Positions 57,628 to 64,000 of a DNA stretch of 64,000 bases are shown here, one piece after another. This stretch comes from Burkholderia mayonis (GTDB taxonomy: Bacteria; Pseudomonadota; Gammaproteobacteria; Burkholderiales; Burkholderiaceae). The notes under the pieces are model-generated. The model ran no database searches and was not told the origin of the DNA. It saw only the letters and a list, made by a program, of their open reading frames with translations. The stretch covers positions 3,658,001 through 3,722,000 of the forward strand of contig NZ_CP013386.1 of the NCBI RefSeq assembly GCF_001523745.2, given 5' to 3'. Made by a program: the position numbers and the translations under genes. The first letter of the stretch is position 1. Each line of letters opens with the position of its first letter.

Positions 57628-57876
57628 CACGGTGCGCCGCCTCCGTTACCCTTTTTACCCAGTCATTTCCTGGTTTTGCGACGCGAGATACGTGAAGACA
57701 TAAACGGCTCAACGGCCGGGCAAGCAACCTGGTAAAACAAACAGCGCTCTGATGCTGCGGGTTTTTTGAGGTTTGCCCGGCGCGGCTCTCATCATGGGGC
57801 GGGAACCTGTTCCCACAACGACCCCGGATAGATTTGCGCATGCCCAATTTACGTCAACACCGCCTCGCTTGCAAAA
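57628..57876 (+). ncRNA. Candidate bridge RNA in the IS 3' non-coding end
   Basis: IS110-family elements make a structured non-coding RNA that guides donor and target choice, and in IS1111-like members it is encoded after the transposase. This 249-base segment has no reading frame and can fold: GCCGGGCAA (57715-57723) pairs with TTGCCCGGC (57773-57781), enclosing CAGC/GCTG at 57742-57757. GGGAAC/GTTCCC (57801-57814) forms another hairpin. Exact RNA ends and loops cannot be set by eye. The role follows from family knowledge plus visible structure. Confidence 0.6.
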
Positions 57877-57917
57877 GTCAGGCTGACCATAGATTGTTTG
57901 CTACGGCGAACCGTGCG

Positions 57918-59105
57918 TCAGGCGACTTGCACGGCCGGCTCGACGCCAGCCGCTTCGGCGAGCACGAGCGCCTTGTCGGCGGCTTCCCACGAGAATTCCG
58001 GCTCTTCGCGGCCGAAGTGGCCGTAGGCGGCGGTCTTCTCGTAGATCGGACGCAGCAGGTCGAGCATCTGGATGATGCCCTTCGGACGCAGGTCGAAGTG
58101 CTCGCGGACGAGCTTCGTGATCGTCTCGTCAGACACGCGGCCGGTGCCGAACGTATTGACCATCACCGAGGTCGGCTCGGCGACGCCGATCGCGTACGAC
58201 ACCTGGATCAGCGCGCGCGACGCGAGGCCCGCGGCAACGATGTTCTTCGCAACGTAGCGGCCCGCGTAAGCAGCCGAGCGGTCGACCTTCGACGGATCCT
58301 TGCCCGAGAACGCACCGCCGCCGTGCGGGGCCGCGCCGCCGTACGTGTCGACGATGATCTTGCGGCCGGTCAGCCCGCAGTCGCCTTGCGGGCCACCGAT
58401 CACGAAGCGGCCGGTCGGGTTCACGAGGAACTTGATGTCGCCCTTGATCAGGTCGGCGGGCAGCGTCGGCTTGATGACCTCTTCGATCACCGCTTCACGC
58501 AGCGCGGGCAGTTCGATGTCCGGCGCGTGCTGCGTCGACAGCACGACGGTGTCGATCGAATGCGGCTTGCCGTCGACGTAGCGGACCGTCACCTGCGACT
58601 TCGCGTCCGGACGCAGCCACGGCAGGCGGCCGTCGCGGCGCAGGTTCGCCTGGCGCTCGACGAGGCGGTGCGACAGGTGGATCGGCAGCGGCATCAGCTC
58701 GGGCGTTTCGTCGCACGCGTAGCCGAACATCAGGCCCTGGTCGCCTGCGCCCTGATCGAGGTTGTTGTCGTGCGCACGGTCGACGCCTTGTGCGATGTCC
58801 GGCGATTGCTTGTCGTACGCGACGAGCACCGCGCAGCCCCGGTAGTCGATGCCGTAATCGGTGTTGTCGTAGCCGATACGCTTGATCGTGTCGCGGGCGA
58901 TCTGGATGTAGTCGATGTTCGCCGTCGTCGTGATTTCACCGGCCAGAACGACGAGGCCCGTGTTGCACAGCGTTTCGGCTGCGACACGGGAATACTTGTC
59001 TTGCGCGAGGATTGCGTCGAGGATCGCGTCGGAGATTTGGTCTGCGACCTTGTCCGGATGGCCTTCGGAAACGGATTCGGACGTAAAGAGATAATCGTTT
59101 GCCAC
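57918..59105 (-). CDS. metK: S-adenosylmethionine synthetase MetK
   Basis: A 395-residue cytoplasmic enzyme joining methionine and ATP to make S-adenosylmethionine. [20 protein letters not shown] starts the protein, [16 protein letters not shown] is the P-loop-like signature, and [19 protein letters not shown] is the second. Start codon is GTG at 59105 with CAGGAG upstream. The gene ends only 27 bases from the IS, and its probable terminator lies on the far side of that element. Confidence 0.97.
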   Translation of the reverse strand: MANDYLFTSESVSEGHPDKVADQISDAILDAILAQDKYSRVAAETLCNTGLVVLAGEITTTANIDYIQIARDTIKRIGYDNTDYGIDYRGCAVLVAYDKQSPDIAQGVDRAHDNNLDQGAGDQGLMFGYACDETPELMPLPIHLSHRLVERQANLRRDGRLPWLRPDAKSQVTVRYVDGKPHSIDTVVLSTQHAPDIELPALREAVIEEVIKPTLPADLIKGDIKFLVNPTGRFVIGGPQGDCGLTGRKIIVDTYGGAAPHGGGAFSGKDPSKVDRSAAYAGRYVAKNIVAAGLASRALIQVSYAIGVAEPTSVMVNTFGTGRVSDETITKLVREHFDLRPKGIIQMLDLLRPIYEKTAAYGHFGREEPEFSWEAADKALVLAEAAGVEPAVQVA

Positions 59106-59219
59106 GTTCTCAGGCTCCTGTTGTGGTTACGGTTGAAGTTCACGTAGCCAGCTTCCAGAGGCCCGAAGTGGCGACGCTTTAGCGGATTTCCTGCGCCGTG
59201 GACGCTTGTTGCGCCCGCC

Positions 59220-59258
59220 GGCTTCGCCCCGCAAGTTGTCAGTTAACTCGGCGAAGCC
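59220..59258. repeat. Inverted repeat in the metK leader / lpxL upstream region
   Basis: GGCTTCGCC (59220-59228) and GGCGAAGCC (59250-59258) are perfect complements with a 21-base loop containing GTTAAC. In metK mRNA it could form a stem-loop at the 5' end; as DNA it may be a protein site between the divergent genes. Confidence 0.5.
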
Positions 59259-59261
59259 CGT

Positions 59262-59288
59262 ATTATAGCGGCTTTCTCGAATTGTCAC
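59262..59288 (-). promoter_or_regulatory. Probable metK promoter
   Basis: On the minus strand a perfect -10 TATAAT (59267-59262) stands 15 bases after GTGACA (59288-59283), a five-of-six match to the -35. The spacer is short. The start point would leave a leader of about 150 bases before the GTG of metK. Confidence 0.6.
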
Positions 59289-59371
59289 AGAGCGTCGATC
59301 GTGCTGCTCCTTCCGCTGTCCTTCAACCCTGTTCTCATCGCGCCGGCCGTCCGGATCGACGGAGGATTCGC

Positions 59372-60256
59372 ATGCTAGGCCGTCTCGGCACGCAGCTCGC
59401 CATCGCATTCCTCAAATTCCTCGCGGTCCTGCCCTACGGCTTGACCGCGCGCCTCGGCGACGGCCTTGGCTGGCTGCTCTATCGGATCCCCAGCCGGCGA
59501 AAGCGCATCGTACACATCAATTTGAAACTTTGCTTCCCTGATTGGAGCGACGCGCGCCGCGAGGAAGTGGCCGGCCGGCACTTCCGGCACGCGATCCGCA
59601 GCTACGTCGAGCGCAGCGTTCAGTGGTTCGGCTCCGCGAAAAAGCTCGAAAAATTGATCGAAGTCGACAGCGCGATCGATCTCACCGATCCGAACCTGCC
59701 GCCGACGCTCTTCCTCGGCCTGCACTTCGTCGGCATCGAGGCGGGCTCGATCTGGCTCAATCGATCGCTGCAGCGCCGCTGCGGGTCGCTGTACCAGCCG
59801 TTCTCGAACCAGACGCTCGAAGCCGTCGCGAAGGCGGCCCGGGGGCGCTTCGACGCCGAGATGGTCGGCCGCGCCGACAGCGCGCGCGTCGTGCTGCGCT
59901 GGCTGCGCGACCGCAAGCCGGTGATGCTCGGCGCCGACATGGACTACGGGCTGCGCAACTCGACCTTCGCGCCGTTCTTCGGCGTGCCCGCGTGCACGCT
60001 GACCGCGGTCGGCCGGCTCGCGAAGACGGGCCGTGCGCAGGTCGTGCCGTTCATCGGCGAAGTGCTGCCCGATTACAAGGGTTATCGGCTGAAAGTGTTC
60101 AAACCTTGGGAAAATTATCCGACGGGCGACGACGGTCTCGACGCGCGCCGGATGAACGCGTTCCTCGAAGCGCAGATCCCGCTGATGCCCGAGCAGTACT
60201 ACTGGGTGCACAAGCGCTTCAAGACGCGCCCGCCCGGCGAGCCGAGCTTCTATTGA
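59372..60256 (+). CDS. lpxL: Lipid A lauroyl acyltransferase (LpxL/HtrB family)
   Basis: A 294-residue inner-membrane acyltransferase adding a secondary acyl chain to lipid A. It has an N-terminal membrane anchor ([20 protein letters not shown]) and family motifs [12 protein letters not shown] (the HX4D/E catalytic motif, with Glu in the acidic position) and [20 protein letters not shown] in part ([12 protein letters not shown]). GGAGGA precedes the ATG at 59372. Divergent from metK; dapF follows 29 bases after the stop. Which acyl chain it uses is not deducible. Confidence 0.92.
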   Translation: MLGRLGTQLAIAFLKFLAVLPYGLTARLGDGLGWLLYRIPSRRKRIVHINLKLCFPDWSDARREEVAGRHFRHAIRSYVERSVQWFGSAKKLEKLIEVDSAIDLTDPNLPPTLFLGLHFVGIEAGSIWLNRSLQRRCGSLYQPFSNQTLEAVAKAARGRFDAEMVGRADSARVVLRWLRDRKPVMLGADMDYGLRNSTFAPFFGVPACTLTAVGRLAKTGRAQVVPFIGEVLPDYKGYRLKVFKPWENYPTGDDGLDARRMNAFLEAQIPLMPEQYYWVHKRFKTRPPGEPSFY

Positions 60257-60278
60257 CCTCGCCGCCGCGGCATACAAT
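60253..60278 (+). promoter_or_regulatory. Possible dapF promoter giving a very short leader
   Basis: TTGACC (60253-60258, overlapping the lpxL stop) and TACAAT (60273-60278) resemble -35 and -10 with a 14-base spacer, shorter than usual. A transcript from it would start at or next to the dapF ATG, and dapF has no ribosome binding site. Readthrough from lpxL is an alternative. Confidence 0.35.
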
Positions 60279-60285
60279 AGCGCCC

Positions 60286-61170
60286 ATGAAACTCTCGTTT
60301 ACCAAGATGCACGGCGCGGGCAACGACTTCGTCGTGCTCGACGGCTACACCCGCGCGCTGCCCACGCTCACCGACGCGCAGGTGCGCGCGCTCGCCGACC
60401 GCCACTTCGGGATCGGCGCCGATCAGCTCTTGCTCGTCGAAAAGCCGACCGTCGAAGGCGCCGATTTCAAATACCGGATCTTCAACTGCGACGGCGGCGA
60501 GGTCGAGCACTGCGGCAACGGCGCGCGCTGCTTCGTCAAATTCGTCCGCGACAACGGGCTCACCGACAAGGCGAGCGTGCGCGTCGAAGTGAAGCATGGC
60601 GTGATCACGCTGACGATGCAGGACAACGGCGAGGTCGTCGTCGACATGGGCGCGCCGGTGTTCGAGCCGGCGCGCGTGCCGTTCGACGCGAGCGGCCTCG
60701 ATGGCCGCCGCGAAGGCGCCGACACGCTGTGGCCGCTCGACGTGAACGGCGCGACGCGCTGGATCTCGGTCGTGTCGATGGGCAATCCGCACGCGGTGCA
60801 GATCGTCGACGACGCCGAGGCGTTCCCGGTGCTCGTCGACGGGCCCGCGATCGAGCGCCATCCGCGCTTTGCCCAGCGTGTAAACGCGGGCTTCATGCAA
60901 ATCCTGTCGCGCCACGAAGTAAAGCTGCGCGTCTACGAGCGCGGCGCGGGCGAGACGCTCGCGTGCGGCACGGGCGCGTGCGCGGCGGTCGCGGCGGGCA
61001 TCCGTCGCGGGCAACTCGATTCGCCCGTCACGGTCCATACGCATGGCGGCACGCTGACGATCTCGTGGGACGGCGCGCGCGACGAAAGCGCGCCACTGCT
61101 GATGGCCGGCCCGGCGACGACCGTCTTCGAAGGCGTGATCGACCTGTCCGTCCGGCCTTTTGTTGTCTGA
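60286..61170 (+). CDS. dapF: Diaminopimelate epimerase DapF
   Basis: A 294-residue enzyme turning LL- into meso-diaminopimelate for lysine and peptidoglycan. The start [20 protein letters not shown] is canonical. The two active-site cysteines are in [11 protein letters not shown] (first) and [11 protein letters not shown] (second), with MGNPHAV between. The protein is full length. No Shine-Dalgarno is seen before the ATG, and a -10-like element lies just upstream. DUF484 and xerC follow, a common arrangement in proteobacteria. Confidence 0.96.
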   Translation: MKLSFTKMHGAGNDFVVLDGYTRALPTLTDAQVRALADRHFGIGADQLLLVEKPTVEGADFKYRIFNCDGGEVEHCGNGARCFVKFVRDNGLTDKASVRVEVKHGVITLTMQDNGEVVVDMGAPVFEPARVPFDASGLDGRREGADTLWPLDVNGATRWISVVSMGNPHAVQIVDDAEAFPVLVDGPAIERHPRFAQRVNAGFMQILSRHEVKLRVYERGAGETLACGTGACAAVAAGIRRGQLDSPVTVHTHGGTLTISWDGARDESAPLLMAGPATTVFEGVIDLSVRPFVV

Positions 61171-61201
61171 CCTTTCATTTGCTGAAGCTGAACGAAGCGC
61201 C

Positions 61202-61915
61202 ATGAACGATCGCGAAGTCGCCGACTACCTGCTCGCCAACCCCGAATTCTTCGCCACGCACGCGGAGCTGCTCGCGACGATCAAGCTCGCGAACCCGCAC
61301 GGCAAGGCCGCGGTGTCACTGCAGGAGCGGCAAATGGAGATGCTGCGAGACAAGAACAAGCATCTCGAACGCCGGCTCGCCGAGCTGTTGCGCTACGGCC
61401 ACGAGAACGACGGACTCGCCGCGAAGTTCAACCGCTGGACCGCGCGCGTGATCGCCGAACGCGATCCGTACGCGCTGCCGCGCTCGATCGCGGGCGGCCT
61501 CGCCGACGTGTTCGACGTGCCGCAGACGGCGCTCAGGCTCTGGGATGTCGCCGACACCTACGCGCAGGCCGATTTCGCGCGCAACGTCGGCGAGGAAGTG
61601 CGCCTCTTCACGAGTAGTCTTGCGACCCCTTATTGCGGAGCGAATACCGGCTTCGAAGCCGCGCAGTGGCTCGCGCCCGCCGCAGCCGCGCCGGCCGTCG
61701 ACGGCGGCGAAGCGCCTGCCGCGAGCGGCGCCGCCGAGTCGGTCGCGCTGATCGCGCTGCGCGCGCCCGCGGCGGGTGACGGCGCGAGCGCGTTCGGCCT
61801 GCTCGTGCTGGGCTCGCCGGACCCGCGGCGCTTCCACGACGGGATGGGCACCGATTTCCTCACGCAGATCGGCACGCTCGCGAGCGCGGCGCTCACGCGC
61901 CTGCTGCCTCACTGA
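61202..61915 (+). CDS. DUF484 family protein
   Basis: A 237-residue protein, MNDREVADYLLANPEFFATH, with the family pattern: an N-terminal helical part with VSLQERQMEMLRDKNKHLER (coiled coil, about residues 37-70), and a GAF-like C-terminal domain (FGLLVLGSPDPRRFHDGMGT). DUF484 genes usually lie between dapF and xerC, as here. Function unknown. A linker from about 160 to 190 is alanine-rich. The ATG at 61202 is 31 bases after dapF. Confidence 0.9.
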   Translation: MNDREVADYLLANPEFFATHAELLATIKLANPHGKAAVSLQERQMEMLRDKNKHLERRLAELLRYGHENDGLAAKFNRWTARVIAERDPYALPRSIAGGLADVFDVPQTALRLWDVADTYAQADFARNVGEEVRLFTSSLATPYCGANTGFEAAQWLAPAAAAPAVDGGEAPAASGAAESVALIALRAPAAGDGASAFGLLVLGSPDPRRFHDGMGTDFLTQIGTLASAALTRLLPH

Positions 61916-61955
61916 CGGCCGCGCAGAGCGCCCCGGCACCCGCCCGCCACCCGAC

Positions 61956-62876
61956 ATGACCGCCGCCCCGATCGCCGACTACCTGTCGAACCTGCGGCAC
62001 GTCAGGAAGCTGTCGGACCACACGCTGCGCGCGTACGCGCATGAACTCGACGAGCTGAAGAAACTCGCGAACGGCCGGCCGCTCGAAAGCCTGACGGCCG
62101 TCGACGTGCGCGGCGCGGTCGCGCGCGCGCATGCGGGCGGCCTGTCGGCGCGCTCGATCTCGCACCGGCTGTCCGCATGGCGCGCGTTCTACCGCTGGTT
62201 CGCGCAGCACGTCGAGATGAACGCGAACCCGGTGGCCACGATCCGCGCGCCGAAGCGCGCGAAGCTGCTGCCGAAGGCATTGTCCGTCGACGATGCGGCC
62301 GCGCTGATGGACGCGCCGATGTCCGGCACCGCCGAGGGCGTGCGCGACCACGCGATCCTCGAGCTGTTCTATTCGTCCGGGTTACGGCTCGCCGAGCTGA
62401 TCGGCCTCGACGTCGCGTACGTGAGAAACGGCGAGCATCGCTCCGAAGGCTGGCTCGACCTCGCCGAAGCGGAAGTCACGGTGCGCGGCAAGGGCGACAA
62501 GGAGCGCAAGGTGCCCGTCGGCCGCAAGGCGATCGACGCGCTCAACGCATGGCTCGCGGTGCGCGGCGAGTTCGTGAGGCACGATCCGCATCCGCTCTTC
62601 CTGTCGGTGCGCGGCAACCGGATGTCGCCCGGCGTCGTGCGCGAGCGCGTGAAGCGCGCGGCGCGCGCGGCGGGCATCCCGGCGAACGTCCATCCGCACG
62701 TGCTGCGCCACTCGTTCGCGACACACGTGCTGCAGTCGAGCGGCGACCTGCGCGCGGTGCAGGAGTTGCTCGGCCACGCGAGCATCTCGGCGACGCAGGT
62801 CTATACGTCGCTCGACTTCCAGCATCTCGCAAAGATTTACGACAGCGCGCATCCACGCGCGAAGAAGCGCGACTGA
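61956..62876 (+). CDS. xerC: Site-specific tyrosine recombinase XerC
   Basis: A 306-residue recombinase that with XerD resolves chromosome dimers at dif. The N-terminal SAM-like domain starts IADYLSNLRHVRKLSDHTLR. Catalytic residues fit the family: Arg in YSSGLRLAELIGLD, Lys in VRGKGDKERKVPVG, HxxR in HPHVLRHSFATHVL, His in LLGHASISATQVYT and Tyr in the same segment. Overlap with the previous gene is absent (40-base gap). No dif-like site is seen in the window. Confidence 0.95.
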   Translation: MTAAPIADYLSNLRHVRKLSDHTLRAYAHELDELKKLANGRPLESLTAVDVRGAVARAHAGGLSARSISHRLSAWRAFYRWFAQHVEMNANPVATIRAPKRAKLLPKALSVDDAAALMDAPMSGTAEGVRDHAILELFYSSGLRLAELIGLDVAYVRNGEHRSEGWLDLAEAEVTVRGKGDKERKVPVGRKAIDALNAWLAVRGEFVRHDPHPLFLSVRGNRMSPGVVRERVKRAARAAGIPANVHPHVLRHSFATHVLQSSGDLRAVQELLGHASISATQVYTSLDFQHLAKIYDSAHPRAKKRD

Positions 62877-62941
62877 CGCGCGTCGCCCACGCTCACCGAA
62901 TCGCCTTCCGCCGCGTCCGACGCGGCTTTTTCGATCCCGAC

Positions 62942-64000
62942 ATGCATACCGTTACGCTCAAGCCGTCCAAAGACAAATCCCTGCTGCGCCGCCATCCGTG
63001 GGTCTACGCGAACGCGATCGACCGCGTCGACGGCAAGCCCGCGCCCGGCGCGACCGTCATCGTGCGCGCGCACGACGGGCGTTTCCTCGCGCGCGCGGCG
63101 TACAGCCCGCATTCGCAGATCCGGCTGCGCGTGTGGAGCTTCGACGAGGCCGAGCCGATCGACCACGCGTTCTTCAAGCGGCGCGTGCAGCGCGCGATCG
63201 CGCATCGCAACGCGATGATCTCGGGGACGGGCGCGGTGCGGCTCGTCTTCGGCGAGGCGGACGGCCTGCCGGGGCTCATCGTCGATTACTACATGGCGGC
63301 GCAAGTCCTCTCGGGAGGCACCGCAGCGCACGCTGTCAAAGAAGGTGCGGCGGCGCAAACCACATCGAACGACGGCACCGCCGGCGCGGGCCGCGCGCAG
63401 CTCGTCTGCCAGTTCATGGCGGCGGGCGTCGAGCAGTGGAAGGACGCGATCGTCGCGGCGCTCGTCGCCGCGACCGGCTGCCCGAACGTCTACGAGCGCT
63501 CGGACGTGTCGATCCGCGAGAAAGAAGGCCTCGAACAGACGACGGGCGTGCTCGCCGGCGATGCGCCGCCCGACACGCTGATCACGAACGAGAACGACGT
63601 GCTGTATCACGTCGACGTCCGCAACGGCCACAAGACGGGCTTCTACGTCGACCAGCGCGACAACCGCGCGCTCGTCGCGCAGTACGCGCGCGATCGCGAC
63701 GTGCTGAACTGCTTCTGCTACACGGGCGGCTTCTCGCTCGCGGCGCTGAAAGGCGGCGCGAAGCGGGTCGTGTCGATCGATTCGTCGGGCGACGCGCTCG
63801 CGCTCGCGCGGCAGAACGTCGCGACGAATGGCTTCGACGCGGCGCGCGCCGAGTGGCTCGACGCGGATGCGTTCAAGACGCTGCGCCGTCTCGTCGAAGA
63901 CGGCGAGCGCTTCAACCTCATCGTGCTCGATCCGCCGAAATTCGCGCCGACCCGCGACAGCGTCGACCGCGCCGCGCGCGCCTACAAGGACATCAACCTG
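62942..64000 (+). CDS. 23S rRNA (cytosine) methyltransferase, RlmI-like, 3' end outside the window
   Basis: 353 codons of a class I SAM-dependent methyltransferase, open to the last base. The start MHTVTLKPSKDKSLLRRHPW opens a PUA-like RNA-binding domain (about residues 1-75). The catalytic region shows VDQRDNRALVAQYA, LNCFCYTGGFSLAALKGGAK (SAM motif) and VLDPPKFAPTRDS. A ~28-residue glycine/alanine/threonine-rich segment at about 125-152 interrupts the GLIVDYY and QLVCQFMAAG stretch and has no counterpart I know in RlmI. RlmI methylates m5C1962 in E. coli 23S rRNA. Confidence 0.9.
   Translation, partial: MHTVTLKPSKDKSLLRRHPWVYANAIDRVDGKPAPGATVIVRAHDGRFLARAAYSPHSQIRLRVWSFDEAEPIDHAFFKRRVQRAIAHRNAMISGTGAVRLVFGEADGLPGLIVDYYMAAQVLSGGTAAHAVKEGAAAQTTSNDGTAGAGRAQLVCQFMAAGVEQWKDAIVAALVAATGCPNVYERSDVSIREKEGLEQTTGVLAGDAPPDTLITNENDVLYHVDVRNGHKTGFYVDQRDNRALVAQYARDRDVLNCFCYTGGFSLAALKGGAKRVVSIDSSGDALALARQNVATNGFDAARAEWLDADAFKTLRRLVEDGERFNLIVLDPPKFAPTRDSVDRAARAYKDINL

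Larger units (their letters stand above)
56533..57890 (+). mobile_element. Insertion sequence of the IS110 family, IS1111-like subgroup
   Basis: About 1358 bp bounded by perfect 14-bp inverted repeats (ATGGTCAGCCTGAC, 56533-56546, and GTCAGGCTGACCAT, 57877-57890). It contains one DEDD transposase gene and a ~250-base non-coding 3' segment. Terminal repeats and a long 3' non-coding end are features of the IS1111 subgroup. No target duplication was seen, as expected for this family. True ends may lie a few bases outside the repeats. The element appears intact and sits 27 bases after the metK stop. Confidence 0.9.

Noticed and set aside
59106..59258. A SAM riboswitch upstream of metK
   Set aside because: The leader has one inverted repeat but none of the conserved core patterns of the SAM riboswitch classes I know. 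Kept only as an unexplained structured leader.
61956..62876. xerC as the integrase of a mobile island
   Set aside because: Context dapF-DUF484-xerC is the conserved chromosomal arrangement and sequence fits XerC, with no attachment-site repeats nearby.

Overview
The window is high-GC DNA (roughly two thirds G+C by eye, with GC-rich third codon positions that throw long shadow reading frames on the opposite strand). Gene content and order (5-oxoprolinase cluster, dpp operon, fliE/fliF-K, metK-lpxL-dapF-xerC) point to a betaproteobacterium of the genus Burkholderia, most likely chromosome 1 of the B. pseudomallei/thailandensis group. That assignment is inference from recalled gene families; no database search was possible. 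I saw no tRNA, rRNA, CRISPR array or prophage.

Layout. 1-4800: 5-oxoproline utilisation (pxpB, cut by the window edge, then pxpC and pxpA) followed by a DUF969/DUF979 transporter pair and a terminator. 5243-12155 (minus): a complete dipeptide ABC importer, dppABCDF, with a TraB/GumN-family gene overlapping its last gene. 12500-15687 (minus): remnant of an MFS transporter with an in-frame stop, a HiPIP, an FAD oxidoreductase and an AAA+ ATPase. 16105-23265: a secreted hypothetical, an EEP phosphohydrolase, ferredoxin-NADP reductase, a soluble histidine kinase with its LuxR-type response regulator behind an AT-rich region carrying GTTACA boxes, an amino-acid permease and an XdhC-like protein. 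23440-31026: a LacI-regulated galactoside module (lacI divergent from an ABC ATPase, GH42 beta-galactosidase, solute-binding protein and two permeases) with a perfect 16-bp operator candidate overlapping the -10.

31323-42544: a PepSY membrane protein behind a Fur-box-like sequence, then flagellar genes in two divergent blocks. fliS-fliT plus a second FliK-like gene and an FlhB C-terminal homologue (and separately fliE) lie on minus; fliFGHIJK lies on plus. A good sigma-28 promoter candidate precedes fliS. 42581-56403: accessory metabolism and transport, namely a GMC oxidoreductase, an AidB-like acyl-CoA dehydrogenase, a coniferyl-aldehyde-dehydrogenase-like enzyme with a 5'-truncated LysR gene behind it, SrkA-like kinase, MFS and EamA exporters, an aldo/keto reductase, a PhyH dioxygenase and several small proteins.

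56533-57890: an insertion sequence of the IS110/IS1111 type with perfect 14-bp inverted repeats, inserted between the metK stop codon and what looks like metK's own terminator. Its roughly 250-nt structured 3' non-coding segment is a good candidate for a bridge RNA. 57918-64000: metK (GTG start, structured leader), lpxL/htrB, dapF, a DUF484 gene, xerC and the start of an RlmI-type rRNA methyltransferase cut by the window end.

The best candidates for follow-up are the IS1111-type element with its putative bridge RNA, the late-class fliS-fliT-fliK2-flhB-like operon, the dpp-TraB/GumN coupling, the GTTACA-box region before the orphan-like two-component pair, and the two decayed genes.
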